A stretch of DNA of 64,000 nucleotides from an uncultured Aquimarina sp. GTDB lineage: Bacteria; Bacteroidota; Bacteroidia; Flavobacteriales; Flavobacteriaceae. Positions 17,437 through 26,586 of the stretch are shown here, piece after piece (positions within the stretch are counted from its first letter, which is position 1; each line of letters starts with the position of its first letter). Position numbers and translations under genes: made by a program. The DNA lies in assembly GCA_947493035.1 (NCBI GenBank), contig CANLOW010000001.1:744001-808000 (forward strand), written 5' to 3'. A model generated the notes under the pieces. That model was not told the origin of the DNA. It saw only the letters and a list, made by a program, of their open reading frames with translations, and did not search any database.

Positions 17437-18399
17437 TTATTTCTCGTTATTAAATAATTCTTCAATCCATGATTTTCCCCATTCAGATCTCTCTTCGTCA
17501 GTCCACAATGTTGGAAAAAAACTAATTCGTTGAAAACTTGGTGGTAAAAATTGTCTCCAATTAGTACCTCCGGTGCCTACCGCTTGCTCTTTTTTACTTA
17601 AATGATATAAAGCTGCTTTTAAATGTGCTAAACACCAATTAACATTTACTTTTAAATCGAAATCACGTAGGGCTTGGATTAGTTCTATGTTCTTTTGGTC
17701 AGAAACACTTAATCTACGATAACAGTCATAGATTGTATTGTGTTCGACTTGATTGGCAATACGTAACAATCTAGGGTTATAACGCTTTTCGAATTGCTTT
17801 AGTGTTAGTGTTTTTTCACCTGTTTCTTTTTCTGTGGCACCATATTTCCAATATAGGTATTGATATTTATCTTCGATACTACTCCAATCATTAATCATAT
17901 GCCTTCGCTCTTCATGCACAAGGTTTTCAAGACCGGTTGTGTATACTTCTATCATACGGTATTGAGCCGATTGAAATCCGCTAGCAGGAATCAATGATAA
18001 ACGAAATTGAAGAAACTGTGCTTTCTCCATCCCTTTTGCCATAACATCGAACGAGCTTTCTAAAATTTCGAAATAGCGATTAATCCTTTGTATACGTTCG
18101 GTAAAGAACTTTACGGTAAGGTTCGAATGATTGGTGATTTGTGTAATTTCATGTAGTACCAGTTTAAAATACAATTCAGTAATTTGGTGGTAGGTAATGA
18201 AAATAGTCTCATCAGGGAAATGAGTATAAGGTATTTGTAAACTTAATAAAGTGTCAAGATGGATATAGTCCCAGTAGGTTAAATATCTATCATGTAATAG
18301 CCCATCTAAAAAAGCGCCTAGGTCTTGACCTGAGTTCTTGTACTTTTCTTCTAATAATTTTATACGGGTTACAATTTCTGGGGCTAATGGTTCATTCAT
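17437..18399 (-). CDS. kynA: Tryptophan 2,3-dioxygenase
   Basis: 320 aa. A haem enzyme that opens the indole ring of L-tryptophan to N-formylkynurenine, the first step of kynurenine breakdown. Family signatures are LTYWDYIHLDTLLSLQ (about 35-50) and FITYHQITELYFKLVLHE (about 67-84), the latter with the distal His. The GTGGTNWRQFLPP segment (about 277-289) follows the proximal-His helix AHLKAALYHLSKK. Two nucleotides separate its stop from the M23 gene and five separate its start from DUF3108. No other kynurenine genes are in this window. Confidence 0.93.
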   Translation of the reverse strand: MNEPLAPEIVTRIKLLEEKYKNSGQDLGAFLDGLLHDRYLTYWDYIHLDTLLSLQIPYTHFPDETIFITYHQITELYFKLVLHEITQITNHSNLTVKFFTERIQRINRYFEILESSFDVMAKGMEKAQFLQFRLSLIPASGFQSAQYRMIEVYTTGLENLVHEERRHMINDWSSIEDKYQYLYWKYGATEKETGEKTLTLKQFEKRYNPRLLRIANQVEHNTIYDCYRRLSVSDQKNIELIQALRDFDLKVNVNWCLAHLKAALYHLSKKEQAVGTGGTNWRQFLPPSFQRISFFPTLWTDEERSEWGKSWIEELFNNEK

Positions 18400-18404
18400 A
18401 GGTG

Positions 18405-19178
18405 TTAATTCACTTTTGAAAGTGGATGTTTCAATCCTTTGTATTCGCTTAAACTTGCCGTTATAGATCCTACTACGATATCGGCAGTTAATTTAACAGG
18501 AATTTTATTTTTGTCGTTACTCACCCAAATAGTTAAGCTTTCCTCTTCTTTAAAAACGCGGTCAGCCATTACCAATGGACGAAACTTTAGACAGTTTATT
18601 TTGCCAAATTTAGTTCTTACAGTTTGTGTACCCAAATATTTTAGCTTGAAGTTAAAGTTTTCATTATCAAAGAAAAGTGTCAATTCTTGCTCGTCATTTA
18701 ATTTTAGGTTACTTGTATCTATGTGATTTCTAAAATAATAGAAAGACGAAATCATGTCTTGTACATCATTTGGGGTGTCGAAAGTTTTAACAGTTTTGTG
18801 TTTTAGGTCATTAACGGTAGCCTTGTTTTTATCATGATCAAAGTCGATAATAACATTTTTTGTGTACCCACCTTCATTGATATTTCTTACAAATCGATAA
18901 GGAATATTAGTTTTGCTATCCATGTATGTTTCATAACGATCTCTGACTTTGAAGAATACATTTAATAAACCTGTAGATCGTCCTTTTCCTATAACATGTA
19001 TAACTTCTTTTCCGTTTAAGGTTTCTTTTTTAGTTTCTAAAGTAGCTTCATTCATACGGAAGCCTAGATACTTTATTTTAAGCTTGACAAATTCATGATC
19101 AGAAAAAGCAGACTCTTGATGTTGGGCAAACATATTAAGAGTAGATAAAAAAATAAAAAACGGGATCAGAATTTTCAT
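18405..19178 (-). CDS. Exported DUF3108 protein
   Basis: 257 aa with a signal peptide ending at LNMFAQ (about residue 19). The rest is a beta-rich DUF3108 domain: LKIKYLGFRMNEATLE, GRSTGLLNVFFKVRDRYETYMD and INEGGYTKNVIIDFD near the start, and KIPVKLTADIVVGSITASLSEYKGL at the end. DUF3108 proteins are periplasmic and their role is not established. It is the first gene of the operon that runs through tryptophan dioxygenase, the M23 peptidase and pgi. Confidence 0.85.
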   Translation of the reverse strand: MKILIPFFIFLSTLNMFAQHQESAFSDHEFVKLKIKYLGFRMNEATLETKKETLNGKEVIHVIGKGRSTGLLNVFFKVRDRYETYMDSKTNIPYRFVRNINEGGYTKNVIIDFDHDKNKATVNDLKHKTVKTFDTPNDVQDMISSFYYFRNHIDTSNLKLNDEQELTLFFDNENFNFKLKYLGTQTVRTKFGKINCLKFRPLVMADRVFKEEESLTIWVSNDKNKIPVKLTADIVVGSITASLSEYKGLKHPLSKVN

Positions 19179-19251
19179 GTCGTACTGTTTTATAGTTTTA
19201 CTATATCCAATTTTTGTTCCAAAGTTAAAAAACCGATTAACTCATAAGGCA

Positions 19252-21522
19252 TTAAAACCAATACCCTACACTAATGAAGAGTTTTCCATCTTCGTCATTC
19301 TTGAAATTGTCTGGTGAAAAGGCATATTTGATATTGATAGGCCCTAAAATAGATTCATACCCATACCCAATAGCATATCCCGAAACACCTTTAAACTTAA
19401 TGATATCATTTATCATAAATATATCATCACTCACGGTAGCATAATTTGCCGTAGCATTAAAGTGATGTTTTTCTAGAAACTTAAAATCCATAGTTAAGCT
19501 TCCTTTTAGATACTCACTTCCGCTAAGCTCGAAAAAATCTCTCCCAAAGAAAGGTACTTGATTGTTGATGGCTTTGGATCCATATCCTCCTAAGAAAAAA
19601 TCGAGTGAATTAATTCCTTCAGTATTACCTATACGAAGTCCTCCACTAAGATCTCCTAAAAACGAAATGTGTTTTCCCGTAGATTTAGCCCACATCAGTT
19701 TACTTTTAAAGATGGCAAATTCCTGAAAACTATCATTGGAATTTGTAGATAAAGGATAACCGTTAATGGCAGCATTAAAAAACAAACCTTTCCTGGGGAA
19801 GTATTTGTCATCTAGACTATCATACTTAATAGAGCTGAAAAGACCTAGATAGTTTACTTTATCTAACAATGTTCCTGGAATGTTGTTTTCATCTACACCA
19901 ATAGTAGGTGTTTGGATATTGAGGTATTTTTGTTCAGCACCAACTCTAAAGGAAAAGGCATTTTTTATTAATGTCTCAAAGTAGAGTTGCGTACTAATAT
20001 CTACATATTCAATCTCAACAAAGTTAACATCTGTAATCGGAATGTTAGTGCGAAAGCGAACAGAGGCTAAATCAAAAGCACGTTCATATCGGTACAGTCG
20101 ATGATTGATGCCGGTACTCCAATTATGACTATCATCAATGTAATAATTGATATTGTATCTAGGTTGATCTCCTAGAATGGCATCAATTGAAATTACATCA
20201 TTCTTGGTGAGGAGGTTTTTTCGAGTATAATTTATTAAAGCAGCAGTCTTATAAAGATCATCATAATGTAAGCCAAAACGGAGATAGCTTTTGGTTTTGG
20301 TAGGATTCAACATCAAATGTAAGATGTTGTTGTTTGTTGTAGAATCAGATTTGATACGATACCTTATGTTTTGAAAGTTCTTAGTACTGTACAAGTTATT
20401 GAGTCCATCATTCAATTCTTCAAGAGAAATGGAGCAAGGTGTTCTGAGACCAGTTTTTCCTTTTACATAACTTCGCGTATGAGAATCGATATTATCAATT
20501 ACGAGATCATCAAGTTGTATCGAGTTGATTGAGGTTACAATTGGTCTAGGTTTTGGGCTTCCTTGCTTTTTTGCAATTTCTTGCAGTGCGTTGTAATACG
20601 TAGACGCTGTGTTTTCTCCTTCAGAAATGATTTCTTTTCCTTTATCAAAACTTACTACACTGAACCTTTTGATATCAGGTCGGATATACATATCTGTTTT
20701 AGGAGCCTTTTCTTTCATGGCATTTATTGTCCTAAAATTATTGATCTGCAGCATGATATCAGTAACCGATTTTAATTGAGAACGATCCATTAAAGTGTCT
20801 TGTACATCTACGCCAATAACATAATCTGCACCTCTTTTCCGAATTTCATCTATGGGGTAATTATCGGTAACTCCACCATCAGTGATTAGTTTATTATCGT
20901 GCCAAACAGGACTATATACGGTAGGTAACGCACCACTAGCTGCGACTACATCGGGTAGTAATCCTTTATCAAAAACGACACCTTCACCTGTTTCTATATT
21001 AGTTGCTGTACAGAAGAAAGGAATCGGTAGTTTAGAGAAATCATTAATATCTTTTACATGTGCTGTAATTCGTGAATAGAAGTTATAGAAGTTTTGTCCG
21101 TTAGAAATCCCCTTTGGTAAGCTGGGTTTTCCGTCAATAATGGGAAGAGTAAGTGCGTATTTTTCAGCATCTTCTTTTTCATAAAAAGATTTCCTTCTTC
21201 GGGATAGTTTATCTTGAATGATATTATCAAAATTAACAGTGTAAAACAGAGAATCTATTTGTTGGCCCGTATAGCCTGAAGCATAAAGGCCTCCGATGAC
21301 AGCCCCCATACTAGAGCCAGCTATGTAATCAAGGCGAACACCTGCTTTATCAATCATTTTAAGTACTCCGATGTGTGCCAATCCTTTAGCGCCGCCTCCG
21401 CTGAGTACTAGGCCTACTTTGATATCACTTTTTTTAGTTGTCTCTTGAGAATAGAAAGGATGCTTTCCAAAAATGAAAAGAAAAATATATACTATTAGAT
21501 TTGTCTTAAAAAATTGCCTCAC
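19252..21522 (-). CDS. Patatin-like phospholipase with C-terminal BamA-type barrel
   Basis: 756 aa. A signal-like N-terminus (to about residue 25) precedes a patatin domain. GLVLSGGGAKGLAHIG is the oxyanion loop (about 37-52), AGSSMG carries the nucleophile Ser71, and DGG carries Asp215 of the catalytic dyad. A POTRA-like segment (about 330-405) and then about 350 residues of beta-barrel strands follow, ending ...KLFISVGYWF with the C-terminal aromatic typical of Omp85 substrates. The architecture equals type Vd autotransporters such as PlpD. It is expected to sit in the outer membrane with the lipase domain outside or periplasmic. Monocistronic. Confidence 0.92.
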   Translation of the reverse strand: MRQFFKTNLIVYIFLFIFGKHPFYSQETTKKSDIKVGLVLSGGGAKGLAHIGVLKMIDKAGVRLDYIAGSSMGAVIGGLYASGYTGQQIDSLFYTVNFDNIIQDKLSRRRKSFYEKEDAEKYALTLPIIDGKPSLPKGISNGQNFYNFYSRITAHVKDINDFSKLPIPFFCTATNIETGEGVVFDKGLLPDVVAASGALPTVYSPVWHDNKLITDGGVTDNYPIDEIRKRGADYVIGVDVQDTLMDRSQLKSVTDIMLQINNFRTINAMKEKAPKTDMYIRPDIKRFSVVSFDKGKEIISEGENTASTYYNALQEIAKKQGSPKPRPIVTSINSIQLDDLVIDNIDSHTRSYVKGKTGLRTPCSISLEELNDGLNNLYSTKNFQNIRYRIKSDSTTNNNILHLMLNPTKTKSYLRFGLHYDDLYKTAALINYTRKNLLTKNDVISIDAILGDQPRYNINYYIDDSHNWSTGINHRLYRYERAFDLASVRFRTNIPITDVNFVEIEYVDISTQLYFETLIKNAFSFRVGAEQKYLNIQTPTIGVDENNIPGTLLDKVNYLGLFSSIKYDSLDDKYFPRKGLFFNAAINGYPLSTNSNDSFQEFAIFKSKLMWAKSTGKHISFLGDLSGGLRIGNTEGINSLDFFLGGYGSKAINNQVPFFGRDFFELSGSEYLKGSLTMDFKFLEKHHFNATANYATVSDDIFMINDIIKFKGVSGYAIGYGYESILGPINIKYAFSPDNFKNDEDGKLFISVGYWF

Positions 21523-21567
21523 CCTATAGAAATACTAGATTCTTTACGTAAATGTACTCTTTTTAGA

Positions 21568-23364
21568 CTAAGGTTGACTGTTATAAAATTCTAAAATTTT
21601 AACAGCCTTAGCATTACCCACTACTTCAGTTAGTTCTTGTTTAGTAGCTTTCTTAATGCGTGCAACAGAACGGAAGTGTTTTAAAAGCTCGATACTCGTT
21701 TTTTGACCAATTCCAGGAATGTTTTCTAATTCGGTTTCGATGGCAGCTTTACTACGTTTTTGACGGTGAAACGTAATCCCAAAACGATGTGCTTCATTAC
21801 GCATATGTTGAATGACTTTAAGGCTTTCCGATTTTTTATCAATATATAAGGGGTATTTGTCACCAGGGAAATAAATCTCTTCTAAACGTTTGGCTATACC
21901 AACAATGCTGATTTTTCCTCTAAGGCCTAGTTGGTCTAATGCTTTTAGTCCAGAAGATAATTGGCCTTTACCACCATCGACAATAATCAATTGAGGAAGC
22001 GGTTCTTGTTCGTCTAGGAGTCTTTTGTAGCGTCGGTATACGACTTCTTCCATAGATGCAAAATCATCGGGCCCTTCAACCGTTTTAATATTAAATTTTC
22101 GATAGTCCGATTTGCTCGGCTTTCCATTTTTAAAAACCACACAGGCTGCAACAGGGTTTGTCCCTTGAATGTTCGAGTTATCAAAACATTCCATATGTGT
22201 TGGAAGCTCTGGTAAGCGTAAGTCTTCCTTTATTTGAGCTAAAATACGCTTGGTGTGCCTTTCAGGATCTACGATCTTTAGGGTTTTAAAGCGCTCTTGA
22301 CGACTATACTTCGCATTTCGAAGAGAGAGGTCTAATATTTTTTTCTTATCACCAAGTTGAGGCAAGGTGAGTTTTAGGTTTTCTGAAACTGCAATTTTAA
22401 ATGGAGCATAGATTTCTCTAGACATCGAATGAAAGCGAGAGCGAATTTCGGTTACTGCAAGCTCTAGAATTTCTTCGTCTGTTTCTTCTAGCTTTTTCTT
22501 GATTTCCATGGTATGAGAGCGTACAATTGCGCCATGTGAAATCTGTAGGTAGTTGACATAAGCATAGCTTTCATCACTTTCAATATTAAATACATCTACA
22601 TTGTTAATTCGAGGATTTACTACCGTCGATTTTGCTTGATACTTTTCGAGAGCATCAATCTTATCTTTGATATGCTGGGCTTGTTCAAACTCTAGGTTTT
22701 CAGCATGAGTCATCATTTTAGCATTAAAAAAGTCCAATGCTTCTTTGTAATTCCCTTTTAAAATTCCTCTAATAGATGAAATATAGGTGTTGTATTCCGT
22801 TTCGTTTTCATACGCTTCACAAGGACCTTTACAGTTTTTAAGATGATATTCTAGACAGACTTTGTATTTGCCATTGTTGATATTTGTTGGAGATAAATCG
22901 TAATTACAAGTTCGAATAGGGTAAAGATCCCGAAATAAACTTAGTAACGTTCCCCATACTTTTCCTGTGGTATAAGGCCCATAATATTCAGACCCATCTT
23001 TAATTAATCTACGGGTAGAAAAAACTCGAGAGAAACGCTCATTTTTGATACAGATATATGGATACGTTTTATCGTCCTTTAATGCAATATTGTATCGAGG
23101 TTGGTATTTTTTGATGAGTGTATTCTCCAATAACAATGCATCAGATTCTGTATTAACAACAATATGCTTTATCGTGTTAATTTTCTTTACCAATACACGA
23201 AGGCGACCGCTATCGTGTTGTTTGTTGAAATAAGAAGAAACCCTTTTTTTAAGGTTTTTTGCTTTTCCAATATAAAGCAGTTGCTCTTCCTTGTCATAGT
23301 ATTGATATACTCCAGGAACAGAAGGCAATGTTTTTAGTTGGATTTCTACATCAGTCTTACTCAT
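21568..23364 (-). CDS. uvrC: UvrABC system protein C
   Basis: 598 aa. Together with UvrA and UvrB it makes the two incisions in nucleotide excision repair. The N-terminal GIY-YIG nuclease is visible as PGVYQYYDKEEQLLYIGKAKNLKKRVSSY (about 17-45). The UVR motif lies around AENLEFEQAQHIKDKIDALEKYQ (about 213-235). The C-terminal RNase H-like nuclease includes HMECFDNSNIQGTNPVA and IIVDGGKGQLS, and a helix-hairpin-helix pair ends the chain (IPGIGQKTSIELLKHFRSV). Length is normal. A -7 element sits immediately before the ATG (see promoter entry). Confidence 0.96.
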   Translation of the reverse strand: MSKTDVEIQLKTLPSVPGVYQYYDKEEQLLYIGKAKNLKKRVSSYFNKQHDSGRLRVLVKKINTIKHIVVNTESDALLLENTLIKKYQPRYNIALKDDKTYPYICIKNERFSRVFSTRRLIKDGSEYYGPYTTGKVWGTLLSLFRDLYPIRTCNYDLSPTNINNGKYKVCLEYHLKNCKGPCEAYENETEYNTYISSIRGILKGNYKEALDFFNAKMMTHAENLEFEQAQHIKDKIDALEKYQAKSTVVNPRINNVDVFNIESDESYAYVNYLQISHGAIVRSHTMEIKKKLEETDEEILELAVTEIRSRFHSMSREIYAPFKIAVSENLKLTLPQLGDKKKILDLSLRNAKYSRQERFKTLKIVDPERHTKRILAQIKEDLRLPELPTHMECFDNSNIQGTNPVAACVVFKNGKPSKSDYRKFNIKTVEGPDDFASMEEVVYRRYKRLLDEQEPLPQLIIVDGGKGQLSSGLKALDQLGLRGKISIVGIAKRLEEIYFPGDKYPLYIDKKSESLKVIQHMRNEAHRFGITFHRQKRSKAAIETELENIPGIGQKTSIELLKHFRSVARIKKATKQELTEVVGNAKAVKILEFYNSQP

Positions 23365-23705
23365 TACTTCAAAGATACTTGTTTTATAGACTTTTTGCTA
23401 CTATTGTTATGTTTCGAAAGACTTCTATTTCGAAAAAGGATTGTCGATTTTTAAGTTTTAAAAAGAGAATTTTATAGTATTGTTTTAAATTAAACCCGAA
23501 TTATGTATTAGAACTTCGTTATGAGTTTTGAAAGCTCAATAAAATCAAGTGTTTTCTTGGTTTCAGATAGCATCGTTATGGTTAATCAAAAAATATAGTG
23601 AAGTGTTTGATTTTGCAGAGATTTCGATATGGAATAGATTTTCTACTGCATAATACGGGTTAAAAGGAATCTATATTCTAATATCTAATTTCCAGAATCT
23701 AAATA
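23365..23705. other. Divergent gap between uvrC and glsA
   Basis: 341 nt of AT-rich DNA between two divergent genes. Apart from the uvrC -7 element at its left end I see no gene, terminator or clear repeat. Short open frames exist but lack family features. Confidence 0.5.
23370..23377 (-). promoter_or_regulatory. -7 element abutting the uvrC start codon
   Basis: The minus strand reads TATCTTTG, a full match to TAnnTTTG, with only 5 nt before the uvrC ATG at 23364. The spacing is the same as at 8140-8153. No convincing -33 TTG is present. Confidence 0.5.
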
Positions 23706-24620
23706 ATGAATTACAGAGAAACTTTTTCCTCGATATATAACGTATTATCCACGTTAGATAATAATGGGCAAACGGCACAGTATATTCCCGAGTTAGCACA
23801 GGTTGATCCAGAGAAATTTGGGGTTTCCTTGTATACGAACACAGGCGAGTTACACTCTTTTGGAGATGCACAAGAGAAGTTTTCTATTCAAAGTATTGTT
23901 AAGGTACTTTCCTTGGCATTGGCTTACACTAAATTGAGTTCAAAAATATGGGAACGCGTTGGCGTAGAGCCTTCAGGTACTCCCTTTAATTCTTTAGTGC
24001 AATTAGAATATGAAAAGGGAATTCCTAGAAATCCATTTATAAATGCAGGTGCAATTGTGGTAGCCGATATTCTAATAAGTGTTTTAGAAAATCCTGAGGA
24101 AGAATTCTTAACCTTTATTCATTCGATGATTGGTGATACTTCAATTGAATATAATACGTCTATCGCAGCGTCCGAAAAATCATGCGCACATAGAAATTTG
24201 GCCTTGGTAAACTTGATGAAATCTTTCGAAAACATCAAAAATGATATTGATAGAGTGATGGACTTTTACTTCAATATTTGTTCTATTTGTATGACTACTG
24301 ATGAATTAGCAAAAGTGTTTTCTGTACTTTCAAATAAAGGGACTTCTTTAGTTAGTGAAAAAGAAATATTAACTCCAAGACAAACGAAACGAATCAATGC
24401 GGTAATGCAAACATGTGGTTTTTATGATGAGTCGGGAGAATTTGCTTTTAAAGTAGGATTACCAGGTAAAAGTGGAGTAGGAGGTGGTATTGTCGCCGTT
24501 CATCCAGGCGAATATAGTATTGCCGTATGGAGTCCAAAGCTGAATAAAAAGGGGAATTCGTTATTGGGATCTAAGTTTTTAGAAGCTTTTACTACCGCTG
24601 TAGAATCATCTATTTTTTAA
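23706..24620 (+). CDS. glsA: Glutaminase
   Basis: 304 aa. A serine-dependent glutaminase of the beta-lactamase-like fold that converts glutamine to glutamate and ammonia. The S-x-x-K dyad is visible as SIVK (Ser63, Lys66) in EKFSIQSIVKVLSLA. Conserved blocks VGVEPSGTPFNSL, KGIPRNPFINAGAI and GLPGKSGVGGGIVAV follow. Length is normal for bacterial GlsA. It stands alone, and no terminator was clear in the 137 nt before sufS. Confidence 0.95.
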   Translation: MNYRETFSSIYNVLSTLDNNGQTAQYIPELAQVDPEKFGVSLYTNTGELHSFGDAQEKFSIQSIVKVLSLALAYTKLSSKIWERVGVEPSGTPFNSLVQLEYEKGIPRNPFINAGAIVVADILISVLENPEEEFLTFIHSMIGDTSIEYNTSIAASEKSCAHRNLALVNLMKSFENIKNDIDRVMDFYFNICSICMTTDELAKVFSVLSNKGTSLVSEKEILTPRQTKRINAVMQTCGFYDESGEFAFKVGLPGKSGVGGGIVAVHPGEYSIAVWSPKLNKKGNSLLGSKFLEAFTTAVESSIF

Positions 24621-24724
24621 AAGACAAGAAAATTATTTTTCTTCATGAATTGCCTTTTACTTTAATATCTTTTCAAAAGGGGAGCTTTTTGTTTTTTGTA
24701 ACATTAGTTTTTAGTGTAAAAGCT

Positions 24725-24732
24725 TAACTTTG
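24725..24732 (+). promoter_or_regulatory. -7 element of the sufS operon
   Basis: TAACTTTG fits TAnnTTTG and precedes the preferred sufS ATG (24758) by 25 nt. No -33 TTG at ideal spacing was seen. Confidence 0.5.
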
Positions 24733-24757
24733 TGAGTTGATTTTAACGGTAGATTTT

Positions 24758-25972
24758 ATGTTGGATATTCAAAAAATTAGAGCTGATTTTCCTATTCTTA
24801 AAAGAGAAGTCAATGGAAAACCGTTGATTTATTTTGATAATGCAGCGACGTCTCAAACGCCACAAGTAGTTATTGATGCTATCGTAGATTATTATTCAAC
24901 GTACAATGCTAATATTCATAGAGGTGTACATACACTTTCTCAAGAAGCTACAGATGCTTACGAAGTAGCACGAAAGAAAGTACAAGAGCATTTCAATGCC
25001 AAGAATGATTATGAAATCATTTTAACCGCAGGGACTACTCATGCAGTTAATATAGTAGCTACAGGATTTACGTCATTTCTTTCAGAAGATGATGAGATTA
25101 TTGTTTCTGCGATGGAGCATCACTCTAATATAGTGCCTTGGCAAATGCTTTGCGAACGAACGGGAGCTCAGTTAAAGGTGATCCCTATGACAGAACAAGG
25201 GGTATTGAAGATGGATGTTTATGAAAGCTTACTTTCTGATAAAACTAAACTTGTTTTTGTAAATCACGTTTCTAACGCATTAGGGACTGTCAACCCAGTT
25301 GAGTTTATCATTGAAAAAGCGCATAAAGTTGGGGCAGCAGTGTTGATTGATGGTGCACAAGCCACACCACATATTAAGCCTGATGTACAAGCGTTAGATG
25401 TGGATTTTTATGTTGCTTCTGCTCATAAATTATGTGGGCCAACGGGTGTTGGTTTATTGTATGGAAAAGAAGAGTGGTTAAATAAACTGCCACCATACCA
25501 AGGAGGTGGAGATATGATTGATCAGGTAACTTTTGAAAAGACTACTTATGCAGGCTTGCCATTCAAATTTGAAGCAGGAACTCCCAATATTTGTGGTGGT
25601 ATAGCATTTGGTGTAGCATTAGACTATATGAATTCTATAGGGTTTGATGCGATTGCTAATTATGAAAAGGAATTATTAGACTATGCTACTGAAAGGTTAA
25701 AGGAGATTGAAGGACTTAGAATCTATGGGGAAGCTGACGAAAAGACAGCTGTTATTTCATTTAATGTAGGAAATATTCACCCTTATGATATTGGTACTAT
25801 AGTTGATAAACTAGGAGTAGCTGTACGTACAGGACATCATTGTGCACAGCCGATCATGGATTTTTATAAAATTCCTGGTACTGTTCGTGCCTCATTTGCA
25901 TTTTATAATACGAAAGAAGAGATTGATGTGTTGGTAGAAGCTGTAAAAAGAGCAGTGATGATGTTAAGCTAA
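24758..25972 (+). CDS. sufS: Cysteine desulfurase SufS
   Basis: 404 aa from the ATG at 24758; an in-frame TTG at 24737 would add seven unlikely residues. A PLP enzyme that takes sulfur from cysteine as a persulfide for Fe-S cluster assembly. The PLP Lys is K224 in ASAHKLCGPTG, with a His in SAMEHHSN near residue 121. The persulfide Cys is C362 in RTGHHCAQP, in the SufS-type (group II) context. It is followed by sufE, its sulfur acceptor, across a 102-nt spacer that folds into a hairpin. The sufA-sufB pair lies about 36 kb away in the same window. Confidence 0.95.
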   Translation: MLDIQKIRADFPILKREVNGKPLIYFDNAATSQTPQVVIDAIVDYYSTYNANIHRGVHTLSQEATDAYEVARKKVQEHFNAKNDYEIILTAGTTHAVNIVATGFTSFLSEDDEIIVSAMEHHSNIVPWQMLCERTGAQLKVIPMTEQGVLKMDVYESLLSDKTKLVFVNHVSNALGTVNPVEFIIEKAHKVGAAVLIDGAQATPHIKPDVQALDVDFYVASAHKLCGPTGVGLLYGKEEWLNKLPPYQGGGDMIDQVTFEKTTYAGLPFKFEAGTPNICGGIAFGVALDYMNSIGFDAIANYEKELLDYATERLKEIEGLRIYGEADEKTAVISFNVGNIHPYDIGTIVDKLGVAVRTGHHCAQPIMDFYKIPGTVRASFAFYNTKEEIDVLVEAVKRAVMMLS

Positions 25973-26074
25973 GGCTATGCCTTAGTGCTATAAGCCTTAA
26001 GCGATACGCTAGAGGCAAGATAAATATAAATTTAGCTTATGGCTTATAGCCTTAAGCTTAAAGCATGCGAATTG
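25973..26074 (+). repeat. Iterated inverted-repeat spacer between sufS and sufE
   Basis: The spacer is made of diverged copies of a GGCTATAAGCCTTAAGC-like word. The arm 25987-26002 pairs with 26035-26050 at 15 of 16 positions, with a 32-nt loop. Further partial copies flank both arms, at 25972-25985 and 26050-26064. Since sufS and sufE are surely co-transcribed, the mRNA would carry this hairpin between the cistrons. Confidence 0.75.
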
Positions 26075-26497
26075 ATGAGCATAAAAGAAATACAAGAAGA
26101 AATCGTAAGCGAATTCGAAATGTTCGAAGATTGGATGCAGCGTTACGAATATATGATTGAGTTAGGTAAAGATTTACCTTTGATCGCTGAAGAATATAAA
26201 ACAGATGATAATATCATAAAGGGTTGTCAAAGTAAAGTTTGGGTACATGCTGATCTGGAAGGAGAAAAGTTGAATTTTACTGCGGATAGTGATGCAATCA
26301 TCACTAAAGGAATTATTGCGATTTTAATAAGAGCATTTTCAGGTCAACACCCTAAAGATATTATGGATGCAGATATGAGCTTTATTGATGAAATTGGCTT
26401 AAAAGAGCATTTATCTCCAACTCGTGCGAATGGACTAGTAAGTATGATAAAGCAGTTAAAATTATATGCTGTCGCTTATCAAACACAGTTAAAATAA
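26075..26497 (+). CDS. sufE: SufE sulfur-acceptor protein
   Basis: 140 aa from ATG 26075. A longer frame from 26039 would translate the repeat spacer (AYSLKLKACEL) and is unlikely. SufE accepts the persulfide from SufS; the acceptor Cys is C51 in IKGCQSKVWV. Typical family features are FEDWMQRYEYMIELGKDLP at the start and SPTRANGLVSMIKQL at the end. Downstream lies a second iterated spacer and then the DUF59 gene. Confidence 0.94.
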   Translation: MSIKEIQEEIVSEFEMFEDWMQRYEYMIELGKDLPLIAEEYKTDDNIIKGCQSKVWVHADLEGEKLNFTADSDAIITKGIIAILIRAFSGQHPKDIMDADMSFIDEIGLKEHLSPTRANGLVSMIKQLKLYAVAYQTQLK

Positions 26498-26586
26498 TTA
26501 GCTATAGTCTTTAGGCTATAAGCTTTAAGTCAATAATTTATAACCAATAGCCTAAAGCTTACAGCTTATGGCTTAAAGCCAAAAAA
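26498..26586 (+). repeat. Iterated inverted-repeat spacer between sufE and the DUF59 gene
   Basis: CTTTAGGCTAT (26509-26519) and ATAGCCTAAAG (26547-26557) are perfect 11-bp complements with a 27-nt loop. Additional partial copies (TATAAGCTTTAAG, CAGCTTATGGCTTAAAGCC) surround them. The vocabulary is the same as in the sufS-sufE spacer, but the sequence is not a simple copy of it. Confidence 0.75.

Noticed and set aside
26039..26074. Longer start for SufE
   Set aside because: The extra residues translate the repeat spacer, and ATG 26075 gives the standard N-terminus.
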